Notes under the pieces: generated by a model
Told to the model about the DNA's origin: nothing
The model's input: the letters and a program-made list of their open reading frames with translations, nothing else
Database searches by the model: none
Assembly (NCBI GenBank): GCA_002373555.1
Contig: DFKM01000242.1
Coordinates: 1-19,367, forward strand
Length of the DNA: 19,367 nt
Reading direction: 5' to 3'
Source: Lachnospiraceae bacterium UBA3645
GTDB lineage: Bacteria > Bacillota > Clostridia > Lachnospirales > Lachnospiraceae
Shown here: one piece after another, positions 7,033 to 15,602 of the stretch
How the letters are laid out: the number at the start of each line of letters is the position of its first letter
Numbering within the stretch: the first letter of the stretch is position 1
Made by a program: the position numbers and the translations under genes

Positions 7033-8440
7033 CACTGTCCTCCTCCGGAATATAATGCAGCGGGATCCTGACCACGAAGGTCGTCCCCTCGCCCATCTTG
7101 CTGTAGGCTTTGATATCCCCGTGATGGAGCGAGATGATGCTTCTGGCGATCGGAAGACCGAGTCCCGTACCGCCGGTCGCCCTGGACCTGGCCTTGTCAA
7201 CACGGTAGAAACGTTCGAAGATATGCTCCAGCGCATCCTCCGGGATACCGCAGCCGCAATCCGAGATCTTGATATAGAAATACTGGTAATCCGAGTTCAG
7301 CGAAAGCTTGACCCAGCCGCCGTCCTTGTTGTATTTGATGGCGTTCTCCACCAGATTGGTGATCGCGAGCGTCAGCTTGGGATCATCGATATCGGCCATG
7401 ACCGGCCGGAAGCTCTCAAACAGAAGCTCGATATCCCTGGTCTGGGCGATCGGCGTCAGCCGTTTCAGGATCAGCGCCATTTTCTCGTTGACATTCGTCT
7501 GCGCGATGTTCATTGCCATCGCATTGTTGTCCAGACGCGACAGCGACAGAAGATCATCAATGATCTTGCTCTCGCGGTCCACTTCCGAGGAGATATCCGA
7601 CATGAATTCCTGATACAGCTCCACAGGTGCTTCTCCGCCCATGCTCATCAGGGAATCCGCCAGCACGCGCATGGAGGTGATGGGCGTCTTCAGTTCATGT
7701 GCAACATTTGAAACGAACTCCTGTCTGGTCTCATCCAGCGCTCTGGCGCGGGCAAGTACCCGGTTCACGGCGTCGCTGATGCGCACGGTCTCTTTATAGT
7801 TCTTTACATTGACCGTACCGCTCAGGTTGCCTTCGGATGCCTTGTCGATCTCGCTGACCAGCTTCTTCAGGGGCCGCAGCGTATAATAGATCAGGAAGAT
7901 ATCGATCAGGAAAAGGGCTGCAAACAGCGCAGTGAGCCACATCCAGGATTCATGGTACTGGGTGATGATCGGCCGCTCCACCCGCATGGTATCCGCATTG
8001 ACGACCAAAGCGCCCACGACGGTCTGCGTCTCATCCATCGCTGTGACCGGTTCCACGAAGCAGAGCGTATGCTCGTCCTGGTCATACATCTCATAATAGT
8101 CGCCGCGGAAGGCCGCGAGCACTTCCGATGCCGTGAAGATCTTTCCCAGATCCCGGTCCTTCGTATCCCGGATCACGTGCAGACCGCGGTCGATGATCCG
8201 GATCCTTCCGTTCCAGCTCTCCGCCATCTGCGAGAGCAGGGCATTGTTGACCTCGTCCACATTTCCCTCAAAACAGCCGGAATCCCGGAGCTGGTTGCTG
8301 AGGATCATGACCTCGGTCTCCATCGAAGACATGGAGAGCTTGACCTCCGCATCCAGATAGCTCCTTGTAAGAACGGCATTAAAAATCAACACCGGCAGGA
8401 TACCGGTGATGATCAGGATCAGAAACAGGCGCATGCGCAT
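7025..8440 (-). CDS. Two-component sensor histidine kinase
   Basis: Membrane sensor kinase, 471 aa. It has TM1 at about 4-22, an extracellular sensor region 25-165, TM2 167-188 and a HAMP linker about 189-240. The HisKA domain has its phosphorylated His in VAHELKTPI (H248). The HATPase domain shows N-box NLVENAIKYN (N366), G1 DCGCGIP (D394), F-box FERFYRVDKARS and G2 GGTGLGL. The extracellular domain (RIRIIDRGLHVIRDTKDRDLG, YYEMYDQDEHTLCFVEPV) looks PAS/CACHE-like. It should phosphorylate the response regulator encoded 28 nt upstream. The ATG at 8440 has no clear ribosome site. The frame stays open upstream to an ATT at 8483-8485 preceded by GGGGTG, so the true N-terminus may be 15 residues longer. 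The signal sensed is unknown. Confidence 0.94.
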   Translation of the reverse strand: MRMRLFLILIITGILPVLIFNAVLTRSYLDAEVKLSMSSMETEVMILSNQLRDSGCFEGNVDEVNNALLSQMAESWNGRIRIIDRGLHVIRDTKDRDLGKIFTASEVLAAFRGDYYEMYDQDEHTLCFVEPVTAMDETQTVVGALVVNADTMRVERPIITQYHESWMWLTALFAALFLIDIFLIYYTLRPLKKLVSEIDKASEGNLSGTVNVKNYKETVRISDAVNRVLARARALDETRQEFVSNVAHELKTPITSMRVLADSLMSMGGEAPVELYQEFMSDISSEVDRESKIIDDLLSLSRLDNNAMAMNIAQTNVNEKMALILKRLTPIAQTRDIELLFESFRPVMADIDDPKLTLAITNLVENAIKYNKDGGWVKLSLNSDYQYFYIKISDCGCGIPEDALEHIFERFYRVDKARSRATGGTGLGLPIARSIISLHHGDIKAYSKMGEGTTFVVRIPLHYIPEEDSDE

Positions 8441-8468
8441 GCTTCTGTGATGCTTTTTTTTCGGATTG

Positions 8469-9158
8469 TCAGTTTTTGTAGAAATAGCCTACACCCCATT
8501 TCGTATAGACATAATGAGGATCGCTCGGATTGGGTTCGATCTTCTCTCTTAAGCGTCTCACATGCACATCGACCGTACGGACATCGCCGGGATACTCGAA
8601 TCCCCAGACGATATTGAGCAGCTGTTCCCTGCTGTAAACCTTGCCGGGATTCGTGAGCAGCAGCTCCAGCAGATCGAATTCCTTCGCCGTCAGATTGATC
8701 TCCTTGCCGGAGACGAACACTCTGCGGCTCTCGGTATCCATCTCGAGATCCTGGACCACGACACGGTGGTTCTTCTCCTGCTCCCTGGTATTCTTTCTGG
8801 AATTGCGGCGCAGGATCGCCTTGATCCTCGCCTTGACCTCCAGGATATTGAAGGGCTTGGTGATGTAATCATCCGCGCCGTATTCCAGTCCCATGATCTT
8901 GTCCATGTCATCGCTTTTTGCCGTGAGCATCAGGATCGGCATGTCCGAAAACTCACGGATCTCCCGGCAGACCTCCAGGCCGTCCATCACCGGCAGCATC
9001 AGGTCGAGGAGGACAGCGTCGTATTCCGTGGCCTTTGCCATTTCCAGCGCCTCTCCTCCGTCGTAAGCGCAGTCCACTTCCATTCCGTCCTGCTCAAGGG
9101 AGAATCTCAGTCCCTTGACGATCAGTTTTTCGTCATCCACAACCAGGATTTTTGCCAT
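8469..9158 (-). CDS. OmpR/PhoB-family response regulator
   Basis: DNA-binding response regulator, 229 aa. The receiver domain (1-118) has acidic residues D8-D9, phospho-acceptor D52 in VLLDLMLPVMDG, switch T79 (MLTAKSDD) and K101 (DYITKPF). A basic linker (RRNSRKNTREQEKN) leads to the winged-helix domain (about 131-228). That domain shows the family sequence INLTAKEFDLLELLLTNPGKVYSREQLLNIVWG, then VDVHVRRLREKIEPNPSDPHYVYTKWGVGYFY. This end is very close to WalR/PhoP-type regulators, but the synteny is not that of walRK. The ATG follows AGAGGTG. It lies 26 nt after comEA and directly upstream of its kinase. Its targets cannot be read from the window, though autoregulation through the comEA promoter is plausible. 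Confidence 0.95.
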   Translation of the reverse strand: MAKILVVDDEKLIVKGLRFSLEQDGMEVDCAYDGGEALEMAKATEYDAVLLDLMLPVMDGLEVCREIREFSDMPILMLTAKSDDMDKIMGLEYGADDYITKPFNILEVKARIKAILRRNSRKNTREQEKNHRVVVQDLEMDTESRRVFVSGKEINLTAKEFDLLELLLTNPGKVYSREQLLNIVWGFEYPGDVRTVDVHVRRLREKIEPNPSDPHYVYTKWGVGYFYKN

Positions 9159-9184
9159 TCTTACACCTCTTTATACTGAAAAGA

Positions 9185-9751
9185 TCAGACTTTAATGTGA
9201 TCCTTTATCCTGCTGAATGCGGCCTCCTTGATGCCCGGCACGAGCATGATGTCTTCGATCACCGTGAAGCCGCCCTGCTCGTCTCTGTAGGCGATGATCG
9301 CCTCCGCTTTCGCCGGACCGATGCCCGGCAGCGTCTCGAGCGTCTCCGCATCCGCAGTATTGATATTGACCAGTCCGTCATCCGCCGCCGCGCCGTCCGC
9401 ACCGCCGCCGGCCGTCTCCGTCTTTGACGGGATCCGCAGCTGCTCGCCGTCGGAAAGCATTCCGGCGAGATTGATATATTCCGTATCCGCCTGCGGAAGA
9501 AAACCGCCGGCTGCCTTTACCGCATCGCCTGCGCGGGCATCCGCCGGAAGGGTATACACCCCCGGTTCCCTGACATATCCGCAGACATAGACAACGACTG
9601 TGTCTGCTTCGTGCGCCGCGCTGCCCGGCACGGCCTCCGTCTCCGCGGCCGCCGGATCCAGGCGTCTGCCCGGCTCCCTGCTGCAGCCCGAAAACGGCAG
9701 CATCAGGAATAACAGCAGCAGGACTGCACGCATGATTCTGTTCCGTTCCAT
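9185..9751 (-). CDS. comEA: ComEA-family DNA-binding lipoprotein (SLBB plus helix-hairpin-helix)
   Basis: Surface-anchored DNA receptor of the natural transformation machinery, 188 aa. The N-terminus has a signal sequence ending in a lipobox (LPFSGC), so the protein is probably lipid-anchored; B. subtilis ComEA is instead held by a transmembrane helix. A SLBB-like domain follows at about 50-112 (VVVYVCGYVREPGVYTLP, then LAGMLSDGEQLRIP), then a Gly/Ala linker. Two helix-hairpin-helix motifs close the protein (about 127-188; LVNINTADAETLETLPGIGPAKAEAIIAYR, then LVPGIKEAAFSRIKDHI). The ATG is preceded by AAAGGA. It is the first gene of the operon that ends with comEC, which supports a joint role in DNA uptake. 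Confidence 0.93.
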   Translation of the reverse strand: MERNRIMRAVLLLLFLMLPFSGCSREPGRRLDPAAAETEAVPGSAAHEADTVVVYVCGYVREPGVYTLPADARAGDAVKAAGGFLPQADTEYINLAGMLSDGEQLRIPSKTETAGGGADGAAADDGLVNINTADAETLETLPGIGPAKAEAIIAYRDEQGGFTVIEDIMLVPGIKEAAFSRIKDHIKV

Positions 9752-9790
9752 GGAATTCCTTTCCCGGGAACGGCATCTGTCTCCACTATT

Positions 9791-9819
9791 ATTTTAGCGG
9801 ATAAACAGGCGTAAATCAA
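9791..9819 (-). promoter_or_regulatory. Promoter of the comEA to comEC operon
   Basis: TTGATT (9814-9819), a 17-bp spacer and TAAAAT (9791-9796) lie on the minus strand about 40 nt before the comEA ATG. No strong hairpin terminator separates it from the araC-type gene upstream, so some read-through into the com operon is possible. Confidence 0.75.
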
Positions 9820-9845
9820 GTGTATCAGCCAAGAAACTCACGGGA

Positions 9846-10676
9846 TCAGGCCGGGTGTCCGCCCCGCGCCGCCGTGGGCGGAAATCCTCTGTACTTCCGG
9901 AACATCCTGGAAAACGAATGCTGATCTTCGAATCCCAGCAGCTGCGCGATCTCCGCGACCGGCAGATCCGTCTCCCGCAGCATCCGCTCCGCCCGCTCGA
10001 TCTTCTTCTCCAGAAGATAGTGCTTTGGTGATATGCCGTACTTCTCCCGGAAGATCCGCGACATATGGTTGGGATGGATGTGAAAATAGTCCGCCGCGTC
10101 CGAAAGCTTCAGCCGCTCGGTGTATTTGGCATCCAGATAGGAACGGATCCTGCCCGCGAGCGTCGTGCCGAGCTCCGTCCCCGCAATACCTCCGATCTCT
10201 TCCGTAAGATAAGACAGTACCGACATCAAACAGGCCTGGGAACGGAAATAATGCTGCAGGCTGTTTCCTTTCAGCACCGCGGCTGCCCGGATGATCTCCG
10301 CATATTTTTCTGTGTCGGCATGCCGCAGCACATACCGCTCCGGCGTTTTGTTCATGAGCCCTTCCACGACCGCATGGGCCCGCAGCCCTGTCATTCCCAT
10401 CCAGGAATATGACCACGGATCGCTCTTTGAGGCTTCATAATAGGAGACCTGGTCCGCGGGAATCATGAAGATATCGCCGGCACCGAGTGCAAAACATGTG
10501 CCGCCGATCTCCAGTCTTCCCCGCCCGCCTGTCACAAAATGGAACAGATGATACGGCCGCAGCGTCGGTCCGTAGAAATGCCCCGGCCGGCAGTCCTCAA
10601 AGCCGAACAGGATCGGTTCCATGTCCGAATTGTGCTTGACCGGCAGGTCATACGTGGTTTCGTAATATTCAATCAT
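9846..10676 (-). CDS. AraC-family transcriptional regulator (cupin plus AraC-type HTH)
   Basis: Sugar-responsive regulator, 276 aa. The N-terminal ligand-binding cupin spans about 20-110 (GHFYGPTLRPYHLFHFVTGGRGRLEIGG, FALGAGDIFMIPAD, YYEASKSDPWSYSWMGMTG), the arrangement seen in MsmR/RafR-type activators. The C-terminal double helix-turn-helix spans about 172-268 (LKLSDAADYFHIHPNHMSRIFREKYGISPKHYLLEKKIERAERML, then VAEIAQLLGFEDQHSFSRMFRKYRGFPP). The frame is open further upstream, but that part would precede the predicted transcription start. The ATG at 10676 has GGGAG 6 nt upstream, so I use it. It is divergent from the alpha-galactosidase gene. Direct repeats between the two are its likely binding sites, with activation of the enzyme gene and control of its own promoter. 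The inducer is probably an alpha-galactoside or galactose (inference). Confidence 0.93.
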   Translation of the reverse strand: MIEYYETTYDLPVKHNSDMEPILFGFEDCRPGHFYGPTLRPYHLFHFVTGGRGRLEIGGTCFALGAGDIFMIPADQVSYYEASKSDPWSYSWMGMTGLRAHAVVEGLMNKTPERYVLRHADTEKYAEIIRAAAVLKGNSLQHYFRSQACLMSVLSYLTEEIGGIAGTELGTTLAGRIRSYLDAKYTERLKLSDAADYFHIHPNHMSRIFREKYGISPKHYLLEKKIERAERMLRETDLPVAEIAQLLGFEDQHSFSRMFRKYRGFPPTAARGGHPA

Positions 10677-10767
10677 CTTTTTCTCCCGTGATGCGCATGC
10701 GAACGTCCGGTCATTTTCTCTGTCCGTGCCGGATCTCTGCCGCATACTGCCATAATCCCCTGTCCGT

Positions 10768-10796
10768 ATTGTATCACCGGATGTTAGAAAATGCCA
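10768..10796 (-). promoter_or_regulatory. Promoter of the AraC-type regulator gene
   Basis: A good -10 TACAAT (10768-10773, preceded by TGA) lies 17 bp from a poor -35 TGGCAT (10791-10796) on the minus strand. The -35 lies inside the first of the two ATGTTAG repeats, so bound regulator would occlude it. This predicts negative autoregulation. Confidence 0.6.
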
Positions 10797-10817
10797 CATT
10801 TATGTTAGGGAATCACA
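10781..10817 (+). promoter_or_regulatory. Predicted AraC-type operator: two direct repeats 21 bp apart
   Basis: ATGTTAG, two variable bases and AAT occur at 10781-10792 and again at 10802-10813, each followed shortly by CACA. Same orientation, a 21-bp period (two helical turns) and a promoter-proximal copy directly abutting the -35 are the hallmarks of AraC-family activator sites such as araI1-araI2. Assignment to this regulator is inferred from position. Confidence 0.7.
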
Positions 10818-10846
10818 TGGACTTGTCTGCCCCCGCGGCATACAAT
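10818..10846 (+). promoter_or_regulatory. Promoter of the alpha-galactosidase / sugar receptor operon
   Basis: TGGACT (10818-10823), a 17-bp spacer and TACAAT (10841-10846). The -35 matches the consensus at four of six positions, fitting an activator-dependent promoter. The leader would be about 55 nt, ending in GGAGG 8 nt before the ATG. Confidence 0.7.
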
Positions 10847-10907
10847 AACCATCGTAAGGGAACAAAAATCGCAATGATTTTCAAAAACAGTTCCGGAGGT
10901 CAACAAC

Positions 10908-12755
10908 ATGCAGTACCGGATCCGCAGAGACGGAAGCTTTGATATTTCCGGCTCCGAGATCAGTCTGACCGGATGCCTTCCCGCCGTGGACCGCATCCCG
11001 GTAAAGCCCGTAAAAATCCAGTCAGGATCGGATTCGATCCTGTACATACTCCCGGAAGGACAGCTGACGATCCGCTTCCGTACACCGGAGCCCGGCATGC
11101 TTTCCGCCGAATGTACCGTCGACGGCCTGCCCGGCATCCGGGAACTCGATCTCATGGCAAATGCGCATACCGAAAACGTAAACCGCGTTTTTGTACAGGG
11201 CTTCGGCATGGAAGGTCCCTCCGGCTATTACGAAGGAAAGGACGAAATGCCGGTCTCTTACGGCATTTCAGCGCTTTGCGCGGAAAACAGCAGTCTGATC
11301 CTGTTCACCGAAGATCATACCCGCTTCATCTCCCGTTTCCGGATCGGGAACGGCGAGCTTGCAGGCGGATTTCAGCTTGAGGGGACTGCCGGAAATCACC
11401 TGCAGCTCCCGCCCGTTTTTATCAGAGAAAGCGGCGATCCCCGGACCGGTCTGCGTGCCTGTGCCGGACAGATCGCGGCAGCCATGCATGCACGGAAGAC
11501 CGCCGGACCGGCCTTTTTCTGGAGCAGCTGGTATTACCGGTACGAGACCATGGACCAGCAGACGCTAGAAGCGTATCTTGCGGGATTCCGGGAAACGCCC
11601 GGCCTGCCGTTCCGGTATATCGAACTGGATGCCGGCTACTGTCCGCATATCGGCGACTGGCTTACGCCCAATCACCGCTGGCCGGGCGGGCTGAGACAGG
11701 CTGCGGATACGATCCGTGAGAACGGTTTTCTGCCCGGCATCTGGATCGCCCCGTTCATCGTCGGCGATCATTCGGAGGTGTACAGGAACCATCCGGACTG
11801 GATCCTCCGTGACAGGAACGGCGATCCGGTGATCATGCTCCGGAGCTATACCGAGCCGAAGCAGTGGGGCAATTCCGACTGCAACTATTTTGTCCTGGAC
11901 GCCAGTCATCCGGACGCATTCGCCTGGCTTACCGAAGTGTTCACCACACTGTATGCATGGGGTTTTCGCTTTTTCAAGACAGACTTCATGCTCTGGAATA
12001 TGCACGACAGTGCGGATGTAAGACGGTACGATCCGACGGTCACATCCGTCGAGGTCATCCGGAAAGTGCTCGGCATGGTGCGCGGGATCATCGGCGAAGA
12101 CAGTTATCTCCTTACCTGTATCGCACCGTTCATGGCCTGTATCGGCAATGCCGACGGCATGCGGATCGCAGCCGACTGCGGTGCCCGGTGGGCGGAGCCT
12201 TTCGGTCCCGTCAACCTCCTGCAGGAGCTGCCTGCAGACAGTTATTTCAATCATGTTTTCTGGCAGAATGATCCGGATGCAATGATCATCCGGGATTTCG
12301 ACACATTCCTGACCGACACGGAGGTGCAGAGCCTCGTACTGATGCAGGCACTCTCCGGCGGCGCGGTCAGTACATCGGATCCTGTGCATCTGATGTCGGA
12401 AAGCCGGAAGGAACTGCTCCGGTTCGTCATCCCGCACGGTGTGCATACGCCGGAGATCCTGACCGATCCGGAAGATCCGGCGCTGCTCATTCTGCTCCAC
12501 AGACTGCCGCAGGGAAATATCCTGTTCGTGCTCAACCGGGGACAGGATGTGCTTACTTACAAAACATCGCTTCCGGCGCTCTTCGGCCCGGAAACCCGGT
12601 ATGTGTACAGATACTCTTCGGAAGCCGGATCTGAGACAGCTTCTGTCCCTGAAACGGACCTGTCCTGCGAACTGCAGGCACACGAATGCGCACTGTATTT
12701 CATCACGGAAAAAGCGCTGACGCGCAGACCGGAAAACCTCTGGCTCTGGGGATGA
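10908..12755 (+). CDS. Alpha-galactosidase, glycoside hydrolase family 36-like
   Basis: Cleaves terminal alpha-1,6-linked galactose from melibiose, raffinose-type oligosaccharides or galactomannan fragments. The 615-aa protein has no signal peptide, so it is cytoplasmic. An N-terminal beta-sandwich (about 1-190) precedes the TIM barrel (about 195-510) and a C-terminal beta domain. Clan GH-D signs are FWSSWYYRYE (204-213), IELDAGY followed by IGDWLTPNHRWPGGL (238-262), GIWIAPF (277-283), the nucleophile motif FFKTDFMLW (D359) and the acid/base motif RIAADCGARW (D423). It is shorter than classical 720-750-residue GH36 enzymes. GGAGG lies 8 nt before the ATG. It is divergent from the AraC-type regulator and co-directional with a sugar receptor. 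Exact substrate is inferred; a related clan activity such as alpha-N-acetylgalactosaminidase cannot be excluded. Confidence 0.88.
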   Translation: MQYRIRRDGSFDISGSEISLTGCLPAVDRIPVKPVKIQSGSDSILYILPEGQLTIRFRTPEPGMLSAECTVDGLPGIRELDLMANAHTENVNRVFVQGFGMEGPSGYYEGKDEMPVSYGISALCAENSSLILFTEDHTRFISRFRIGNGELAGGFQLEGTAGNHLQLPPVFIRESGDPRTGLRACAGQIAAAMHARKTAGPAFFWSSWYYRYETMDQQTLEAYLAGFRETPGLPFRYIELDAGYCPHIGDWLTPNHRWPGGLRQAADTIRENGFLPGIWIAPFIVGDHSEVYRNHPDWILRDRNGDPVIMLRSYTEPKQWGNSDCNYFVLDASHPDAFAWLTEVFTTLYAWGFRFFKTDFMLWNMHDSADVRRYDPTVTSVEVIRKVLGMVRGIIGEDSYLLTCIAPFMACIGNADGMRIAADCGARWAEPFGPVNLLQELPADSYFNHVFWQNDPDAMIIRDFDTFLTDTEVQSLVLMQALSGGAVSTSDPVHLMSESRKELLRFVIPHGVHTPEILTDPEDPALLILLHRLPQGNILFVLNRGQDVLTYKTSLPALFGPETRYVYRYSSEAGSETASVPETDLSCELQAHECALYFITEKALTRRPENLWLWG

Positions 12756-12780
12756 CCGGCAGATAACAACGGTTTTAAAT

Positions 12781-12801
12781 CCCGGCAATGCTGCAGCCGG
12801 G
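12781..12801 (+). other. Intercistronic stem-loop between alpha-galactosidase and sugar receptor genes
   Basis: CCCGGC and GCCGGG form a perfect 6-bp GC stem with a 9-nt loop, 25 nt after the enzyme stop codon and 36 nt before the receptor start. No T-run follows, so it is not a normal terminator. It may block 3' exonucleases or mark a processing point that lets the two mRNAs reach different levels. Confidence 0.45.
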
Positions 12802-12837
12802 GTCTGAAATAATATCTATATAAGGAAGGAAAGACAC

Positions 12838-14130
12838 ATGAAAAAAAGCAGAATCATTGCAGGCGGTCTTGCGCTTGTAATGGCATTCGGCCTGGCCGCC
12901 TGCGGAAGCAGCAGCCAGGGAAGCGCGGATGGCGGCGAAGCGTCCGGTGAGAAGGTCGCATTCACCATCTTCAACTCCAAGAACGAGATCCAGGAAAATC
13001 TGGAAGAGGCTGCCGCGGCTTACGGCGAAGCCAACAATGTGGATATCGAGGTCTACTATTCTCAGGATACCGTAGCCGCACATCTGTCCACCCGTTATGC
13101 ATCCAATGAGCCTTACACCATCAGCATGGTAGACGCGAAGGATGTTTACTCGCTCGGAAAGGAATACGGATATGACATGTCCGGCGAGGAGTGGGTAAAA
13201 GATACCGATTATGCCATCACCGTAGATGACAAGGTCATCGGATTCCCGGTCTGTATCGAAGCCCGCGGCATTCTTTACAACGCCGATGCGATCAAGAACA
13301 CGACCGGCGAGGATTTCGATCCCTCCACGATCAAAACGCTGGACGATTTCAAGGCAGAACTCGACAAGCTTGTCGCTGCCGGCATGGAATCTCCTACGGC
13401 TGTTCTGAAGCCCGACTGGTCCCTGGCCGCGCATTACCTGCAGCAGGTGTATGAGGAGCATGCGGACGCAGAAGGATTCGTACAGGATCTCTATGCAGGA
13501 AATGTTGATCTGATGCAGGATGCGAAGTTCAACGCTCTGATGGACACCTTCGATGTTCTGAAGGAATACAACATGTTCAAGTCCGGCCCCATCTCCGTAG
13601 AAGACGAGCAGGTACATCAGGCACTCTCCGAGGGCCAGGATGCCTTCCAGTTCGGCGGATGCTGGGAGTGGAACGACATCATCGACTTCGAGTACACCGG
13701 CAACATCGGCATCATGCCCGTTCCGCAGAACCTCGATGACGAGTTCACCGGCAAGATCGTCGGCGGCGGCAGCAAATACTTCTATGTCGACAACAGCGAG
13801 TACACCACCGATGCACAGCGTGAAGAAGCCTGCAAGTTCCTGAACTGGTTCGCTTCCTCCGATGACGGCAAGAAGCTGGTCAGCGAGACCTGCGCCATGG
13901 TATCTCCCTTCAAGAGCAACGATGTTCCCTGCGCGAACGATATCGGTGCCATTGTCAAGGAATATGCCGATGCCGGAAACATGATCCCCAACTATGATTA
14001 TGATCCGGATGATCATTATTCAAAGCTCGGTGCTGAAATGCAGAAATATCTTGCAGATCAGTGCACCAGAGAAGAGCTTGCAGCTGCGATCGAGGAATAC
14101 TGGAAGACAGTAACACCCGTAGAGCACTAA
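12838..14130 (+). CDS. Sugar ABC transporter substrate-binding lipoprotein (extracellular SBP family 1)
   Basis: Lipid-anchored receptor for an oligosaccharide, 430 aa. A signal peptide ends in the lipobox FGLAAC (Cys at 22), followed by a Gly/Ser/Ala linker and a two-lobed SBP family 1 fold. The segment IGFPVCIEARGILYNADAIK (about 138-157) is the family-typical inter-lobe region. FQFGGCWEWNDII and GGGSKYFYVDN lie in the second lobe, with FLNWFASSDDGKKLVSE near residue 340. AAGGAAGG precedes the ATG. It is 82 nt downstream of the alpha-galactosidase gene in the same operon, so it likely binds raffinose-family sugars or melibiose. A strong terminator follows directly and no permease or ATPase genes are present, so the transport channel must be encoded elsewhere. 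Confidence 0.93.
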   Translation: MKKSRIIAGGLALVMAFGLAACGSSSQGSADGGEASGEKVAFTIFNSKNEIQENLEEAAAAYGEANNVDIEVYYSQDTVAAHLSTRYASNEPYTISMVDAKDVYSLGKEYGYDMSGEEWVKDTDYAITVDDKVIGFPVCIEARGILYNADAIKNTTGEDFDPSTIKTLDDFKAELDKLVAAGMESPTAVLKPDWSLAAHYLQQVYEEHADAEGFVQDLYAGNVDLMQDAKFNALMDTFDVLKEYNMFKSGPISVEDEQVHQALSEGQDAFQFGGCWEWNDIIDFEYTGNIGIMPVPQNLDDEFTGKIVGGGSKYFYVDNSEYTTDAQREEACKFLNWFASSDDGKKLVSETCAMVSPFKSNDVPCANDIGAIVKEYADAGNMIPNYDYDPDDHYSKLGAEMQKYLADQCTREELAAAIEEYWKTVTPVEH

Positions 14131-14149
14131 GCATAATTCACTCCCTTGG

Positions 14150-14205
14150 AAAAAAGTCCCGGCAGTACGTCATGCCAGAAACGTACTGCCGGGATTTCCT
14201 TTTTG
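14150..14205. terminator. Strong bidirectional rho-independent terminator between convergent genes
   Basis: A perfect 13-bp stem (CCCGGCAGTACGT at 14158-14170, ACGTACTGCCGGG at 14181-14193) has a 10-nt loop. It is followed by ATTTCCTTTTTG on the plus strand and by ACTTTTTT on the minus strand. It therefore ends both the sugar receptor transcript and the prfA transcript. Confidence 0.93.
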
Positions 14206-14229
14206 TTATGCAATTGCGGTCCGGTCTTC

Positions 14230-15303
<1,074 letters not shown>

Positions 15304-15403
15304 ATATATCCCTTCTTTTCAGTCTGGCAGTGCAGACATCTTACTGTCCCATCACCATATTCTGTATGATATTAAAGGATCTGTCAGTCAAGTTACGCTG
15401 AAG

Positions 15404-15455
15404 TCTGTGCATTAATAAGCAGGAAAAAGAATTTAGGTCCTGCAATGTGCACAGA
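15404..15455. repeat. Two-tier stem-loop A in the prmC-prfA gap
   Basis: The outer stem TCTGTGCA/TGCACAGA is 8 bp and perfect. An asymmetric internal loop (7 and 4 nt) separates it from the inner stem GCAGGA/TCCTGC, which closes a 13-nt AT-rich loop. The outer-stem sequence is shared with stem-loop B about 150 bp away. Confidence 0.55.
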
Positions 15456-15602
15456 GAATACTGCATTTTTCAATTATGGTCAGTAACACAAGTTAAGTCT
15501 TGTATATTTTTACTGAAATTAGCTTGATTTTATCAAGTGAAGACTATTGTTTTCCATTTTCGGGAAAAGATTCAGGCCATAAACACTACGAATTTCTCAA
15601 TC

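Noticed and set aside
7033..7236. In-frame N-terminal extension of the GerMN lipoprotein
   Set aside because: It lies in the kinase catalytic domain coding sequence and would displace the signal peptide and lipobox from the N-terminus; the ATG at 7032 has a strong ribosome site.
10677..10799. In-frame N-terminal extension of the AraC-type regulator (41 codons)
   Set aside because: It would begin upstream of the predicted transcription start and overlap the operator repeats; the ATG at 10676 has a good ribosome site and matches family length.
11565..12788. Long minus-strand open frame (407 codons) opposite the alpha-galactosidase gene
   Set aside because: The plus strand encodes clear GH-D motifs over the same stretch, the minus frame shows no family motif or ribosome site, and long antisense frames are expected in GC-rich coding DNA.
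12775..14016. Minus-strand open frame of 413 codons opposite the sugar receptor gene
   Set aside because: The plus strand has a lipobox, ribosome site and SBP family 1 features; the minus frame is a mirror of those codons.
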